Assembly (NCBI RefSeq): GCF_907165205.1 | Contig: NC_058189.1 | Span: forward strand, 50,556,270 to 50,620,269 | Direction of reading: 5' to 3' | Length of the DNA stretch: 64,000 bases | From: Coccinella septempunctata | Lineage: Eukaryota; Arthropoda; Insecta; Coleoptera; Coccinellidae | Shown: positions 34,101-46,476 of the stretch, in pieces | Numbering within the stretch: position 1 is the first letter of the stretch | How the letters are laid out: the number at the start of each line of letters is the position of its first letter | Notes under the pieces: generated by a model | The model's database searches: none | The model's input: the letters and a program-made list of their open reading frames with translations, nothing else | What the model was told of the DNA's origin: nothing | Translations under genes and position numbers: made by a program

Positions 34101-35454
34101 ACTTAAAATAAATGAATTATTCCTATTCACTGATGCTTGGGGCAGTCGGCATGAGGGGGGAATTAAAGACCGGACTTGATATATTAAAAAACAATATAAT
34201 GAAAATAAATTAAAATATCCCAACATGTAGATATAATATAACAGATGTTCCAGATAACTCAAAAAAGCCACTACTAAAGAGACAGTTATACGTAATCCTT
34301 CTCATCAAGAATCCGTTTAGAATTCCCTGGACGAAATCAGCAAAATGTTTTATATGGTTGATTCCAGGACTGCAACATGGGATTCTCTTAACGAACCATC
34401 TTTTGCGGTGGGCGTGTTTCTAGTTACTTCTTACTGCAGAGAGATGTTTGGAAGCGTACCAGAATGATTTATCGTCCAATTATTCATACGGTAGCCCGTT
34501 TTTTGCGACGATATCTAAGATACTGCTGAGTTCGTTCCCTCGTGCGAACCGAGACCATTAGCGAATTCATGCCGAGGCACAAGTTCGATCAGTTTTAATT
34601 ATATTTATTCAATTATCATGCAGAATATAGCCACGTTTTCCCCTGTGCGACTATCAAGATTGTTCAGCGACTGTTGAACGATATTCAGGCGTGAAATTTT
34701 TGCTCGAATCCTCTTTGATGTTGAGGATTTTTCATCAAATGAAGGTAATTTACATTTTAATATAATTCATGATAAATTCACATCTTAGGCACCATTGCAA
34801 AGTTGACATACTTGAAATGAAACAATTAAAGTAATTTGTTGTTAATTCAACAGATCAATTAGGATAAATTCAGACCTGCTATCATAAATATAAAAAGTGC
34901 TAGAGTCTGAACAGATCTAGTCAATTTTGACATCGCTCGACTCCGTCAAGAAGCACGTCCCATCGAATAAGAGTAGATGCTGACCATGGTTTCGGTCTCA
35001 TTTGACCTAGTCAGAGCAACACAACTCCTTTTCCGATGGAATCCCACAGATTTTCTGTTTCGTAATTGTTTTCACACAAATTTGTCAAGATAGCCTGAAA
35101 TCGTTAAAAATGTTTCATGCTTGTCATTTAAATTGTTACAAGTTGGTAGGTATTACACAGCCTTCTTAATCTGAAGAATTTATTTGCTATGATGAGTAGT
35201 TTTGATCTTGTGGTACGTGAGTTTTGATATTTTTAATAATCACAGGTCACTTTTCCATCGATGTATATAATTGACCAAACATTGAAATTCACTTTTATTT
35301 AATGGATACCGTCAAACGGGGTGATATTGATAGCTTTTCCGAGTTTGAATACATCTAAACTATCTTTATTTTCGATGTTAAAAAAATACGCCCAATTCCA
35401 AATAATCCTCATGCATGAAGACGTTCATCGGGATAATCAGATTATTATAAAATG
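34101..35454. other. CCN intron, unclassified
   Basis: Contains the second copy of the low-copy repeat (about 35187-35350; first at 27411). No exon or complete element recognised. Confidence 0.4.
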
Positions 35455-36119
35455 ACTTTTACAAATATTTTTAAGGTGAAAACAAACGCTTTTTTTTACC
35501 AATTTTTCCGAATCGGCTCGGTTTAAAAGACACAGGCTTTTGAAAAACCATAAGAAAATGTTATTTGTAATTATTGTGACAAACGGTTTTATCGAATGAA
35601 ATGAATTTCGGAATTTATTTTTTTATTTATTCGATGAATCTTTTTCGAACACAAGATATCACCCACGTCTTCCAGTGTTCCCATTATGACCATTACGTAT
35701 CATAAAAATACCAAAAGTTCAGGGAACCCAATTCTTCAAACTAAGTTGGACGCTTGGATATTTGAATGTTTGGTAAAATAAAAGTACTCTTCATAGTTTC
35801 TCGTATAATGCGCCGTTTTCGAGTACCTAATTAAAAATTAAAAGTATCTGTGCAATTTGAAAAATTGGATACTTTGGCTGAATACAACTCTGTTTAAAAG
35901 ATCCGCAGATGTGTAGTGTCACAGATTCAGCTAGTTATTCTGAAGGTAATTTTGTATTTCCGGGGGTGGCACAGCTCATTATGAAAACTCAAAATGGCTA
36001 CCTATATCTTTTTACCAGGGCCGAATCGGAGAAAATGGTATAGGAAATAAGCCTATCTTTAGAACTTAAGAATCTACTGCTAAAATATTCGTACGAGTCA
36101 AAGACCCTGTATATTTCGT
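35455..36119. mobile_element. Family D element, copy 3
   Basis: Degenerate left end; right end GTACGAGTCAAAGACCCTG. Internal landmarks as in copy 1, including ATGCGCCGTTTTCGAGTA and GGGGGTGGCACAGCTC. Confidence 0.7.
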
Positions 36120-37137
36120 CATAAAAAATGAAAACCTTATTCTCGGAGTCATACTCAGATTGGGGTGACATTGATGAATGCCACTGTTTTGCATTTAATC
36201 AAGTGGTTTATATTTGAAATTCATCACAGTTAGCCAGACCATATTCTTCTCTGTTTCTTTTTTTTAGAATGTTGCATGTTGTTGAGAGTCTTCGACAATC
36301 CTTCACATTTTACATGGGTTCTCATAGTCACCCTTCAAAATCTAGATTAAAAATCAAATTTTGTTTCATTATTTTTGCCAAAGCGCGAAAGCATTGATTT
36401 ATAACAAAAAAAACTATAAAAAAATAAATGGTGAAAGGTTACCTTTTCGACTAACTATGGCGAGGATGTCGACCGATTACAATTAAGGTAAATTCAAACT
36501 GATTCCACCTGCTTAACATCGGGTATCAAAGTCTCCCCATATAATCAATTTCACCCTTCTGACCAGTAGTTCGAAAAACGTTCCTTTACCACTTCGTCGA
36601 ATTAAATGCTCAAAAACTTTTGTAGACTTCACTTTTATCATAAATAGGTTATTTTGAAGAATATTTTCAAAAAACTTGTGTTAGTACGTGTGGTGACAAA
36701 TGTGTCAACTAAAATTCTGAAGTTTTTAAAAATTCGTCTGATATTAACTCCAGAAAATTACGAAGTTTTACCAAAAGGCTCCATTTTTCATTCACTGTCA
36801 GGCAACAATTTTTTCCATCTGATTTGCTCCTGACAAATTAGTGCTAGATTTTACGATTATTTCAATTTTTTAATTGATTTTATTTCAGAGACTGGAAGTG
36901 AAAACCCTGAAGAATTTCAGAAGCCGGATGTTTTTTTTTCTGAAACATTGGTCAAACTTTGAGGACCTGTAAGACGTAAAGGGCATGCTCTACAACTTTC
37001 ATATCGACAGTTTTCAGTCCCACAGGAGATATGATCACAAAACCGAGGCACATTTTTGCCCCCTTCTCTCGTCGTGCGGAAAAACCTAGGATATTCATAT
37101 TCGGACATACATACGTGACGCATTACCAGTAACAAAT
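36120..37137. other. CCN intron, no recognised feature
   Basis: AT-rich. GAGACTGGAAGTGAAAACCC near 36890 resembles sequence at about 25290, suggesting an old shared repeat. Confidence 0.35.
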
Positions 37138-37139
37138 TA

Positions 37140-38424
37140 CGATGATATATTGAAAAATTCTTGCCTACTATAGAACCAAACAAAATTTCAATGTCAAGAT
37201 ATTTATTACTCAACATATTCTCCTCTTAATTGGATACATTTATTACAGTGAACCTGCAACGCCTCTAGACCTTTAAAAAAAAATGTTTCTTCTTGCTCTG
37301 CAAACCAGACCTCCGCAGCTTTTATTACCTCGTTGGAAGAAAATTAACGACCTTCTAAACCTTTTTTCAGTTGAGGAAAGAGAGGATAGTCGGATGGAAC
37401 CAAATCTGGTGAATAAGGGTGGTGTTCTAGTAATTCAAAACCTAAATCAGGAATTTTTTGCATGGCAACACGAGATTTGTGTCCAAAGGCGTTGTCCTGC
37501 AAAAACAAAACACCTTTGGATAGCTTTCCGCGCCTTTTCTCTTTAATTTTTTTCCGTAGAGTGGTCATTAATGTCAAATAGTAATCTCCGGTTATTTTTC
37601 TACCCTTCTCCAAAAATCAATCATAATTACTTCATGGCAATCCCAAAAAACTGAAGCAAGAACTTGTCCAGCAGATTTCTGGACACGAAACTTCTTGGGT
37701 CTTGGAGAACCAGAGTATCGCCATTACATCGATTGTTGCTTTGCTTCTGGATCATAGAGAGGTACCCAAGTCTCATTCATTGTAAAAATTCGGTTGAAGA
37801 AGTCTATATCGTTTTCAAATCGAGCACAGATCGAAAATGATGCTTCTACCCTTGCACGCTTTTGGTCAACATTCAACCATTTGATGATCCATTTTGCACC
37901 AATTTTTCTCATGTCCAAATTGACTTGAACTATGTATATGACGAACGCATTCGTATGAAATATTCAGTGCTTCAGATATCCGTTTTAGCCCAATTCGAGG
38001 GTCTGATAAAATCATCGTCGTGAACTGCATCGATATTTTCGAGGACTGACACAGAAACTGGCCTTCCCGATCGGTCATCATCTTCAATGGAAAATTTACC
38101 TCTTTTGAAGCTTGCAGAGTCCAATTTTGCACGGTCGTATTCGAAGGACATTGATCACCAAGGGTATTAAGCATATCTTCGTAAATCTGCTCACCACTTA
38201 ACCCTTTTAAATACAGGTACTTGATGATGGCTCTATACTCCAAGTTTTCGTTTTTCACAATTTCGGTGGACATCTTCTTTCTTCTAATTTATTGCGTAAT
38301 TCTGGTTTTCTTTTTGACCTCAAACTTCACACCGACACTTCTAAAGAGTTATTGTTCGTTGCTATGGTAACGCAATATTTTTTATGAAACTGGTCTAGGC
38401 TATCTAGATATCACTACATACTCG
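37140..38424 (-). mobile_element. Mariner element, copy 2, near full length (1285 bp)
   Basis: The ends CGATGATATATTGAAAAATT and (complement of right) CGAGTATGTAGTGATATCTA lie between TA dinucleotides at 37138-37139 and 38425-38426. Same family as 32274-33831 and the element entering the right edge at 63923. Confidence 0.9.
37206..38273 (-). pseudogene. Mariner transposase pseudogene, copy 2
   Basis: The frame starts MSTEIVKNENLEYRAIIKYL at 38273 and ends GEYVE-stop at 37206-37208, about 355 codons. Visible: GLSGEQIYEDMLNTLGDQCP, DPRIGLKRISEALNISYE, the first Asp region (mutated to TMNETWVPLYDPE), FLQDNAFGHKS with the second Asp, and YSPDLVPSDYPLFP with the third. The first catalytic Asp is Asn here, and frameshifts near 37900 and 37620 break it. 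Dead copy. Confidence 0.9.
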
Positions 38425-38426
38425 TA

Positions 38427-39378
38427 TTGTAATTTTTTCATAATTGGTCGATTTTAGAGTCTAACGCTACTGGTCTATAGGTACAGAAATAAAAGCAGCT
38501 ATCCGCAACGTATTGTACGAAGTTCAAATGAGTGTAACTAGGGAACACATCACCTGCAAACTTTTTGTGAAAATAGACGATAACACAAAAACCACTCTGT
38601 AAAAATGGTTGAAAAACTAATCGTTTCTCTTCCTGACTTAACTAATGTATTCCCAGACATTCTTTCTAATATTCTAATAAATTTATCAATTCTGGGTGTT
38701 CTATTTTCCATGTCACTTAGTATAGATAATAAAACTAAGGTTATTTAATTTTTCATTGAAGAGTTGAAATAGTCTCTATTTTTTATATGGGTTGGCTCAT
38801 AGACCGAAGTGATTTTGGTCAATCAGCATATCTGAACATTCCCTGAATCATAAATCCACAAAAAACCAAATACCAAACTCTGATGATTTAAAATTAACGT
38901 TAGCTGTTCCAATTCTTCAAAGTTCCGAATATGAGATACGCTGAGAGTGAAAAAACATGAAGAATTATTATAGCCCCCGAATTAAATCGGAAATTTTAAC
39001 GAACGCTGCGTGTGCAAATTTCGTGACGTTGATGAGAGATGCCCAGGGGAGGTGGAAAAAATCACTTCCGCGTCTCCCATCCAGCATCCAGATGCGGAGC
39101 GGACACTCATTATATTCTGCTTCTTGTGTGATAGATGAATCTGAATAATATTATGCAAATTTTGCTTACTCGAACATGAATAATGTGACGTGAAAATCTC
39201 TCTCCAAAACGCCCAGTTCATTATTCCGAAACAGAATGAATAATTCACGGATTCGAATCTCTCCTGGGTTTTTCACAGATGCGGTTCATATTAGAGAAGT
39301 ATGAACGAAGCTTCTAGTCCTCAGACGTCGCATTCCTTCTGCTCTGGCGGGCAAACACAGCTTTCATTAAAATTATAC
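38427..39378. other. CCN intron, no recognised feature
   Basis: Nothing beyond unremarkable AT-rich sequence; a GC-richer patch at 39000-39110 is open on both strands without resemblance to known proteins. Confidence 0.35.
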
Positions 39379-39962
39379 ACTGTGAGTCTGCGACTCGGAA
39401 AAATATTTTAATAGTGGATAGTGATTTCCTATACCATTTTTTTCGATTCGGCCTTTATAAGAAGATATAGCCATTTTGAGTTTTTATAATGGGCCTCTGT
39501 AGAGACAGAATTCCCTGCTATCTTGCTATATCTATGACACTACACATCTGTGAATCTTTTAAATAGTGTTCTATTCAGCCAAAATACCCAGTTTTCCGAA
39601 TATCACAGATATTTTTTATTTTTGAACATCAAATTACTCGAAAACGGCGGATTACACGAGAAAATATGAAGAATACTTTTATTTTACAAAACGTTAAATA
39701 GTTACAATAGTTGGGATCTTCGAATTTTTGGTATTTTTATGGTACGTAATGGTCATAAAGAGAAAACTGTGTAAAGGAGAAATTACATTCCGAAATTAAT
39801 TCCATTCGATAAAACCGTTTGTGAGACAATTTTTATGGTTTTTCAACAATCAGTATCTTTTAAACCGGGCCGATTTTTGAAAGATGGTAAAGGAAAAAAG
39901 TGTTTCTTTTGACATCAAAAATCTAGTATTGAAATATTTGTACAAGTAGAAGACTCACCCTG
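39379..39962. mobile_element. Family D element, copy 4
   Basis: ACTGTGAGTCTGCGACTCGG at left, GTAGAAGACTCACCCTG at right; internal GAAAACGGCGGATTACACGA and related landmarks. Confidence 0.75.
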
Positions 39963-40017
39963 TATTGATAGTGATAAACAGGAAATGAGCTTTATTTTCT
40001 AATAGATCAGTTATAGT

Positions 40018-41042
40018 TGGGGAGCCGAAGAGGGAAATTCCGGATTTACTCAAGCGTGTCAGATTAATATAAATGAACATACCTTGGACCCTCTAGAGTA
40101 CCTCTACCAAAAATTAGACCTGTATATAGGGGTAATTGTCTGAGACAGCCTGTCAGAATAGTAAAAAAAAAAGATCATTGTATATACTCGAGCGTGTCAG
40201 ATTAACATATATGTGGTTAATTACATGTTGAAAAGTATATATTCTCTTAATCTGACATCTGCTTGTCGAAAATGTGTGGGAGGGCGCCAAAGGTACAAAA
40301 AAAAAACGTCACGTATACATTCTCGAGCGCGGTGGCGTTTTTTCTTATTTTGAAGCTAATGATTCAAGAATAACGGAAAAAATATAATCTAACAGTTTTA
40401 GCAAGCCAATAATTATTGGCCATAAAGGTCACAAAAATAAGTTTTTTTGAATTATCTCCTCCCCTGGGCATCAAATCTTATTCGCATTCAATATAAAAGT
40501 TTTAGAGCATAACATTTTCTACAAAAAACAACTTTTTCTACGTTCAAACGTTTTTGAGATATATGGCGATTAATGCGAGGTGTTCAGCGATACATCCTGA
40601 AGCTAAAATTCACTCTTTGGAAAATAGTACATTCTAATGTTCAGACAGAGACTGATTTCGAAATTGTCGTCATATTATAGAAATACCTTCTCCTTTTGAC
40701 AATTGGATGAATGAAGTTTAGACTGGGATTCTACATTGACCTTGCCCTTTCGCATGTGTGGCTAAGCTCCTCGCCCTTATCGCCCTCTGACTCGAGAATG
40801 GTTAAGAGTATGTAAAATTGCTTCAGACAAAAGTTGCGTAGAATTTTATTATCTACAACTTTCATGATGAATACAAAAGCGATTAGAGGTACAGGCAGGA
40901 GAATATTCGAAAAAAAGCATTCATCATCTTCAAAGTGTCAGATTGAAAAAACCCCCCCTGATTAGTGTCAGATTAATGGTTCAACACGTCTACAACACCG
41001 AGATTAACCATCTGTATGAAAATCTGACACGCTCGAGTATGT
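40018..41042. mobile_element. Family B DNA element, copy 3, inverted and truncated
   Basis: Starts AGTTGGGGAGCCGAAGAGGG, matching the complement of copy 1's right end. It stops at GACACGCTCGAGTATGTAC, corresponding to an internal point of copy 1, so about 440 bp of the other end are missing. A short foreign segment lies at about 40580-40720. Confidence 0.7.
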
Positions 41043-41558
41043 ACGGATAACGATAATAGAAATTGACCTGTTTCGGCATTTTCTCTGAAATCATCCTTGT
41101 CGTAGCATAATTGGACTGGCAAATTTTCAAATTGTCACCCTGTATACATGATGGCATTATACAGAGTATGCAGTAGTATAGGTATATGGCAATAAACAGT
41201 TAATTTTATTAAACCATTCAACGAGCAATGGTTGTTATTCATGTGGATGAATACAAAATGAGACGAAGTCAGTTTGGATAAGGTGTTCTGGTTGATGTTG
41301 CTTTTTAAGTCGCTATTTTAGTATTAAATTGATGTGGCCGATAGGTACTTCATTTAGAAAAGAACACATTTTTTTTCAAATCATCAGTCCAAAATTTTTT
41401 ATGTAAAATTTCTTCATGAAATGTTTTTGTATTATACGTACCTAAATCTCACAAAAATAATATACTGTTATGGTTCGAGTTTTCCCAATATAATATTGTT
41501 TCGTTTAGTTTGTCCAATGAGTATTAGGAATTAAAAGAAATTTATTCATCATGGATGC
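41043..41558. other. CCN intron, no recognised feature
   Basis: AT-rich spacer between families B and A. Confidence 0.35.
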
Positions 41559-42780
41559 TATACTGCATTCACATTTATTTTAGCAGTCGGTTGGCCATGA
41601 AATAATTTTCTCAAGTTTTTGTAACTAGAACGGAGTAAGGTTGGCACTCATGAAATGTGGTTAATGTCATAACGCCGTTGCCACAACTTATATAAATTGA
41701 TATTACGAAAGTGCCGAAAGTGATTGAAAAAAGAGACAGGGTTTCAGGCAGTGCTATTTAGAATTCAGGTCCGCTCATTCAAATAGTTATACCCTGATAT
41801 TCTAAAATCCACAATACGTCAGACGCTACCGAACATATTCAATGTAAGAGAATTTATATAATGTTTCATCTGAATGTAAACGACTTATATTTCAGCTGAA
41901 TATTTCCACAATCAGAAAGATTGTGAATGAAGAGGATGACAAAGAATTTCCTTCTATTGGGAGATCCAAAAAAGTGGTGGCATTTAAGAATTTTATGTTT
42001 GAGTGAATTAATGCGAAAAGTTTACTACAGGATTTTTGATGAATGTCATCGTAGAATAAGTTCCCGAAAATTGATTTTTCTATTTTTCATTTGACTTGTC
42101 CTATACATTGTAAATGTCTTGAGTTACCAATAAATACCTAATTATTATTATTATATCAATGCATTAAGATGAACAGCCACAAATACGCACCAGTTGTCCT
42201 GCTAATTGTTTATTCATGTGAAATTTTTGTTCAAAGGTGAAGTTCATCTTGATTGAAACTTCCTTTTATTCCTTTTACTTATATTGATGCAAGATGATTT
42301 TTTTCGAAGAATTTAACATTATTGTAATTATTTGTTAATTCCTTCGGAAGATACCCATTCCCAACCACTGCATCATATGCATTTCATCTTCGGGTAAATA
42401 TTTTTGAAATCTACAACTGATGTAACGTATTCAAACTTTAGCCAAAGAAGGTAACGACCATTAACTATCTCAAGCTAGTGCATATTATGATATTATACTG
42501 ATCTCTTCTATTTTCCATGCAAATAACTGGATTTGGTATGCCTTCAATCAGTTTGTATAAACTTCAATTATATTCGTCACATATTTTCCGAAGAGATTCG
42601 ACATTGTGATAAAATACGTAATAACAGAAACTTTTATGTAGAACGGGCAACATAGCGTTGATTTAAAACCCAAAAATGTTTTGACAAGCGTCATAACCCC
42701 ACATTTTCGTACTCTACAGAGTGAAATGTGTCAAATTTCCATGGCCAACCGACTGCTAAAGTAAAAGTGAATGGAGTATA
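41559..42780 (+). mobile_element. Family A DNA transposon, copy 2 (1222 bp)
   Basis: TATACTGCATTCACATTTAT at left and ATGGCCAACCGACTGCTAAA...GGAGTATA at right. It keeps both mini-exons: STIRQTLPNIFN at a GTAAGA donor, then LNISTIRKIVNEEDDKEF with GRPKKVVAF. It lacks the foldback found in copy 1 and thereby shows that element's empty site. Confidence 0.85.
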
Positions 42781-43528
42781 TGTTAGGAAATTTTGGAATG
42801 GCATGGAAACATAAAAAAAATAGAGAATTGTCAGTCAGAATAAATTTGAAAAAAGTCACTTATTTTAGAATTGAATGAATTGTTTTCTGTTTCATAAGTT
42901 ACGATTTCGTTGATTGTGATAACAAAATAATTTATAATATAAAATAAAAGTATAAAACGGATCGTAACAATACATATGTATGTTCTTCCTTTCTCATTAT
43001 TTATGTTCAGTTCCGTAAGTATCACTGTATTTTTGGTATAAAACATACACTCACCGGCAAAACTTCATCAATTTATTGATGATTGATATATAGTGGATCG
43101 GTTATTTTGCCGGTGAGTATAATTTTGTTGCTCCTGAAGAGTTTTTGAGGCTGGACTCTGGCCCCTTTCAAAATTACACGTTCACTTAAAATAAGAATTA
43201 AATAACATGATCTTCACTTACATGCTTTAGCTATTTAGCCAAGACACGCGTTTTGCTTTCACAGGTGGGTGAAGGTAAAATGAATTATTTGGTACAGAAC
43301 GAAAAAGCATTAATTCTATTTCTAATTATCTAGACGGGTCATGATAGTTTCTCGAATAATCAAAGCAATTACAGATTAGGTACGAATCGGGTGGAAAACT
43401 AAAGTTGTACCATTGCATATTGAAGAGATAAATGTTGATAGCATTAATTTCAAAAGGGGTCTTGAAGAAAATGCATGAAACATTGTGTTACCATTTTACC
43501 GTACTTGTGGATGTTCTTGATGACTTAC
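42781..43528. other. CCN intron with a short Tc1/mariner-like MITE
   Basis: At 43049-43120 ACTCACCGGCAAAA and TTTTGCCGGTGAGT form inverted ends about 72 bp apart, next to TA-containing flanks. This is a deletion derivative of a DNA element. The rest is unclassified. Confidence 0.5.
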
Positions 43529-43725
43529 TCTTAGATGATGTTGTCTTTTCTGCTTCAGTATCATTGGCGGATCTTGACATCTTCGCACTTGACACAGCCT
43601 TGTCTCCAGTTCGGGTGAGCATCTAGGGTTTATGTTAGACCTTCGAGTAGATAAACCTGCACCACAACTACTACTGCACTCACTCCATGACGTGAAGAAC
43701 GGTCTACAGGAAGATGGCTGCTCTG
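43529..43725 (-). CDS. CCN-family protein, thrombospondin type-1 exon
   Basis: The minus-strand exon runs from an acceptor at about 43726 (TTTCTATCAG) to a GTAAGT donor (43523-43528). It encodes CRPFFTSWSECSSSCGAGLS, then TRRSNINPRC, ETRLCQVRRC and a basic linker QKRQHHLR. The WSxCSxSCGxGxSTR signature and six cysteines match module III of CCN proteins. The length of 197 nt gives phase 1 in and phase 0 out, exactly what the cystine-knot exon at 26063-26461 needs. The start could instead be 3 or 6 bp further in, at alternative AGs. Modules I (IGFBP) and II (VWC) should lie upstream, above 43.8 kb on this strand, and were not found. Confidence 0.85.
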
Positions 43726-45269
43726 CTGATAGAAATTCCAAGATATTATTGCAAATAGAGTGTCATTAAATGGGGTATAGGGTATAGTGTATTCTTCTTC
43801 AAAGTGAATTCCTCAAAAAATACCAAATTTCGTTATTTCTTCTTAAGCTAAACGAATCCTTCAATCAATTTTTGCCTTTTTGCACAGTTTCATAACGAAA
43901 AATCTGGTCATTTCTTCACATCTTTTATTAAATTAATGTTTCAAAAAATCCAGCTTCAGTACATATTAGAGGAAATTTCTTTTTTTTCAGGGTGGGGGAG
44001 ATGATTTTTGTCGTGGTCGAAAGATGTTTTGTCGCGGCGTCTAAAATTATTTTTCTCGGAGTCGAAAACTAATTTTTGCGGAATCGAAAAAAAATATTGT
44101 TTTCAAGAATAACATATTTTTTTATGGTTTTTCAACAGGAAAAAGAAAAAAGTGATTCTTTTGACCTCAAGAATCTACTGTTAAAATATTTGTAAGAGTC
44201 AAAGACTCACCCTGAAGAGCCACATTTTCCATTAAGCAGTCCATTATAACGATTGTAAATATAAATTTGATCCAAAGGTTGATATACAGATAATTATGAA
44301 TTTCAAAATGTTCAGAAAAATACAATATTTCATTCGGGGGAGAAGTGACTTTTCATGGCTCACCTTCAATTACCACAACAAATAGGCTCCGCCATGAAAA
44401 TGTACACTTCTCCTCCTTATGGAATAAATATACTATTTTTTCAAGTTCGAAAAAAAAATTTTATTTTGGGAGAAAATAACCCAAGAAAAATATTTTTCGA
44501 CCAGAAAAACATTATTTAGGTACCTTCGAAAGATCCTAGGAAAATATATATTTTCACGGGGTGTCATTCACCCGGAGTTCAAAATAATTGTTCATTTTTC
44601 CTAAGAATATTTATTTTAGGTCGAAACTCCATTTATGAGTGAGGAATGCAGAACAGAAAGATGATGACTTGTCAGCAGAAGAATTTCTGCTGTATTTCAG
44701 GCCATGAACCAACAAAAATGTCGATTGGGTAAAGGTGAATTTGCTGTGGATAAACGAAATATTTACCAACAATTTTGAAATTTCAGCGAAGAATTTCGAA
44801 CAAAATTCAATTTTTATTCCCCTTTTGTGAATAGGCACCAAGCAAATGGACAAATATCAACCTTCGATAGACAAACGCTACTTTTTTGAAATTTGGGGTT
44901 GCTGCTCATAAAATGCACTAAAAAAACTCCTTTTTCCATATCTCCTGGACGTTGCCTGGACAAATGAAGAAATGCATTACTCCACCCATGGGTGGACAAA
45001 CATGGACCTACGATGGACAAACAATCCTAATTTAGGGTGACAACTTCTCTCGACAAAATTTCTCACCACTTTTCGGATAGATGCTGGCCATAGGAACATA
45101 ACTCCCACTCTGCTGCGATTTGAATTGGCTGACCCTAATTACATACTAGTAGAAGCTTCTGAGTATTATTGAGTACTCTAGCGTCATCAAGTTAGCAACG
45201 AGAACCAACTAAATTCAACCCAGATCAGAACCCAAACGAAGACAATGGCATATTCATTCCTATTATTGC
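43726..45269. other. CCN intron, one family D fragment
   Basis: About 44110-44213 is the right end of a family D element (CAAGAATCTACTGTTAAAAT...AAAGACTCACCCTG). Flanking sequence is unclassified. The minus-strand frames at 44611-45020 have no family resemblance. Confidence 0.4.
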
Positions 45270-45277
45270 ATTCATGC

Positions 45278-46468
45278 CAGTGGCTGCCCGTCAGGGACGG
45301 CAGGGTCGGCAGTGCCGACCCAAAATTTCGCGAGCAGCAAAAATGTGAATTCTCACTTGTGTAAAATAATAATGTATTAGAAATTCTCCATTACATAGCT
45401 CTCAATAAATTTTATGAAAATATTAGGTATATGATATCTGATATCAATGGAATATGGAAATCTTTGAAATACGCTGTTTCAATTTAAATCCTACTCGCTC
45501 CGTAGACAAAATACGCTCATCTCCAATCGAGCTATGAAGACAGCGCCGCAGATGCCTTCTCTAGCGACCGAGTGACCGACCGTTCGTTCTGTTCATTCTA
45601 GTACGGCATGCCGGATTGTAAACATATCGAAGGAGCGCTAATATCAATGAGTCAAATTGCTTCAAACTTGAATAATTTTTGTTGGAATTTCATTCGGATA
45701 ACAATTAAAATTAGATAAGCCTCTTATTTAATGTTTTTTCCGTCAATATCCGATAGTTTCAGTTTCACATTACAAATTACAAGAGATCGCTGTTATTTAA
45801 AACGAATTTTTAATGTATTTGTTAATTTTTATAAACGTGAGTGCTGAATATATAATACTAATGAAATTTCGACAATTTTTCAAGACCTTTTCAAAGAATA
45901 AAGACCAAAACTATGATGAAAGTTGATATTGTTGGCTCAATACTTCGAACGGTGTAGGACATATAGGTCCGGCAGGCAGCGACCCTGCCGACCCTAGAAT
46001 GCCTCTCTTCGGTAACTCGAAGAATGATCGTTCGGGATATCTCGATTCTATCGTTTGCGCTCGAGGTGATGTTAATTTCTCGCAATTCTCAATTTCGTTA
46101 GAATGCACTTTTGTTTGTTTTTCCAATTTTATTTTATGGATAAGCATTTTTAGAGTATTTTTATTTGTTATACATATATATTTTCGGTTCTTATTTTCAT
46201 ATTTGTTCCGAAATTATGTTTATTTTTCAAGTGGTATGCAGGGCTAAAATAGTTATTTCTCAATCATTTTTTATTTTCCGGATAATCTCCAGAGATTATT
46301 GAAACAGAAACAAAAATTTTGGCGAAACTCCACTATGAAAAACTAACGCACCCAGTGCAGTACCCCATGGTGATGTGGAAACCTGCATAATACATAGGTA
46401 TAGAAATATTTGAAAAAAAATATATATATATCTGCCGACCCAGGATAAATATGCTCGAGCCGCCACTG
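45278..46468. mobile_element. Non-autonomous hAT element, 1191 bp
   Basis: Starts CAGTGGCTGCCCGTCAGGG and ends in the complement of CAGTGGCGGCTCGAGCAT, the classic hAT CAGTGG terminus. The exact 8-bp duplication ATTCATGC is at 45270-45277 and 46469-46476. Subterminal GGGTCGGCAG/CTGCCGACCC words recur near both ends and at about 45965-45992. No transposase frame remains. Confidence 0.9.
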
Positions 46469-46476
46469 ATTCATGC

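Noticed and set aside
45891..46247. Open frames within the hAT element as a transposase
   Set aside because: No hAT dimerisation or RNase H-like motif; frames are short and overlap on both strands.
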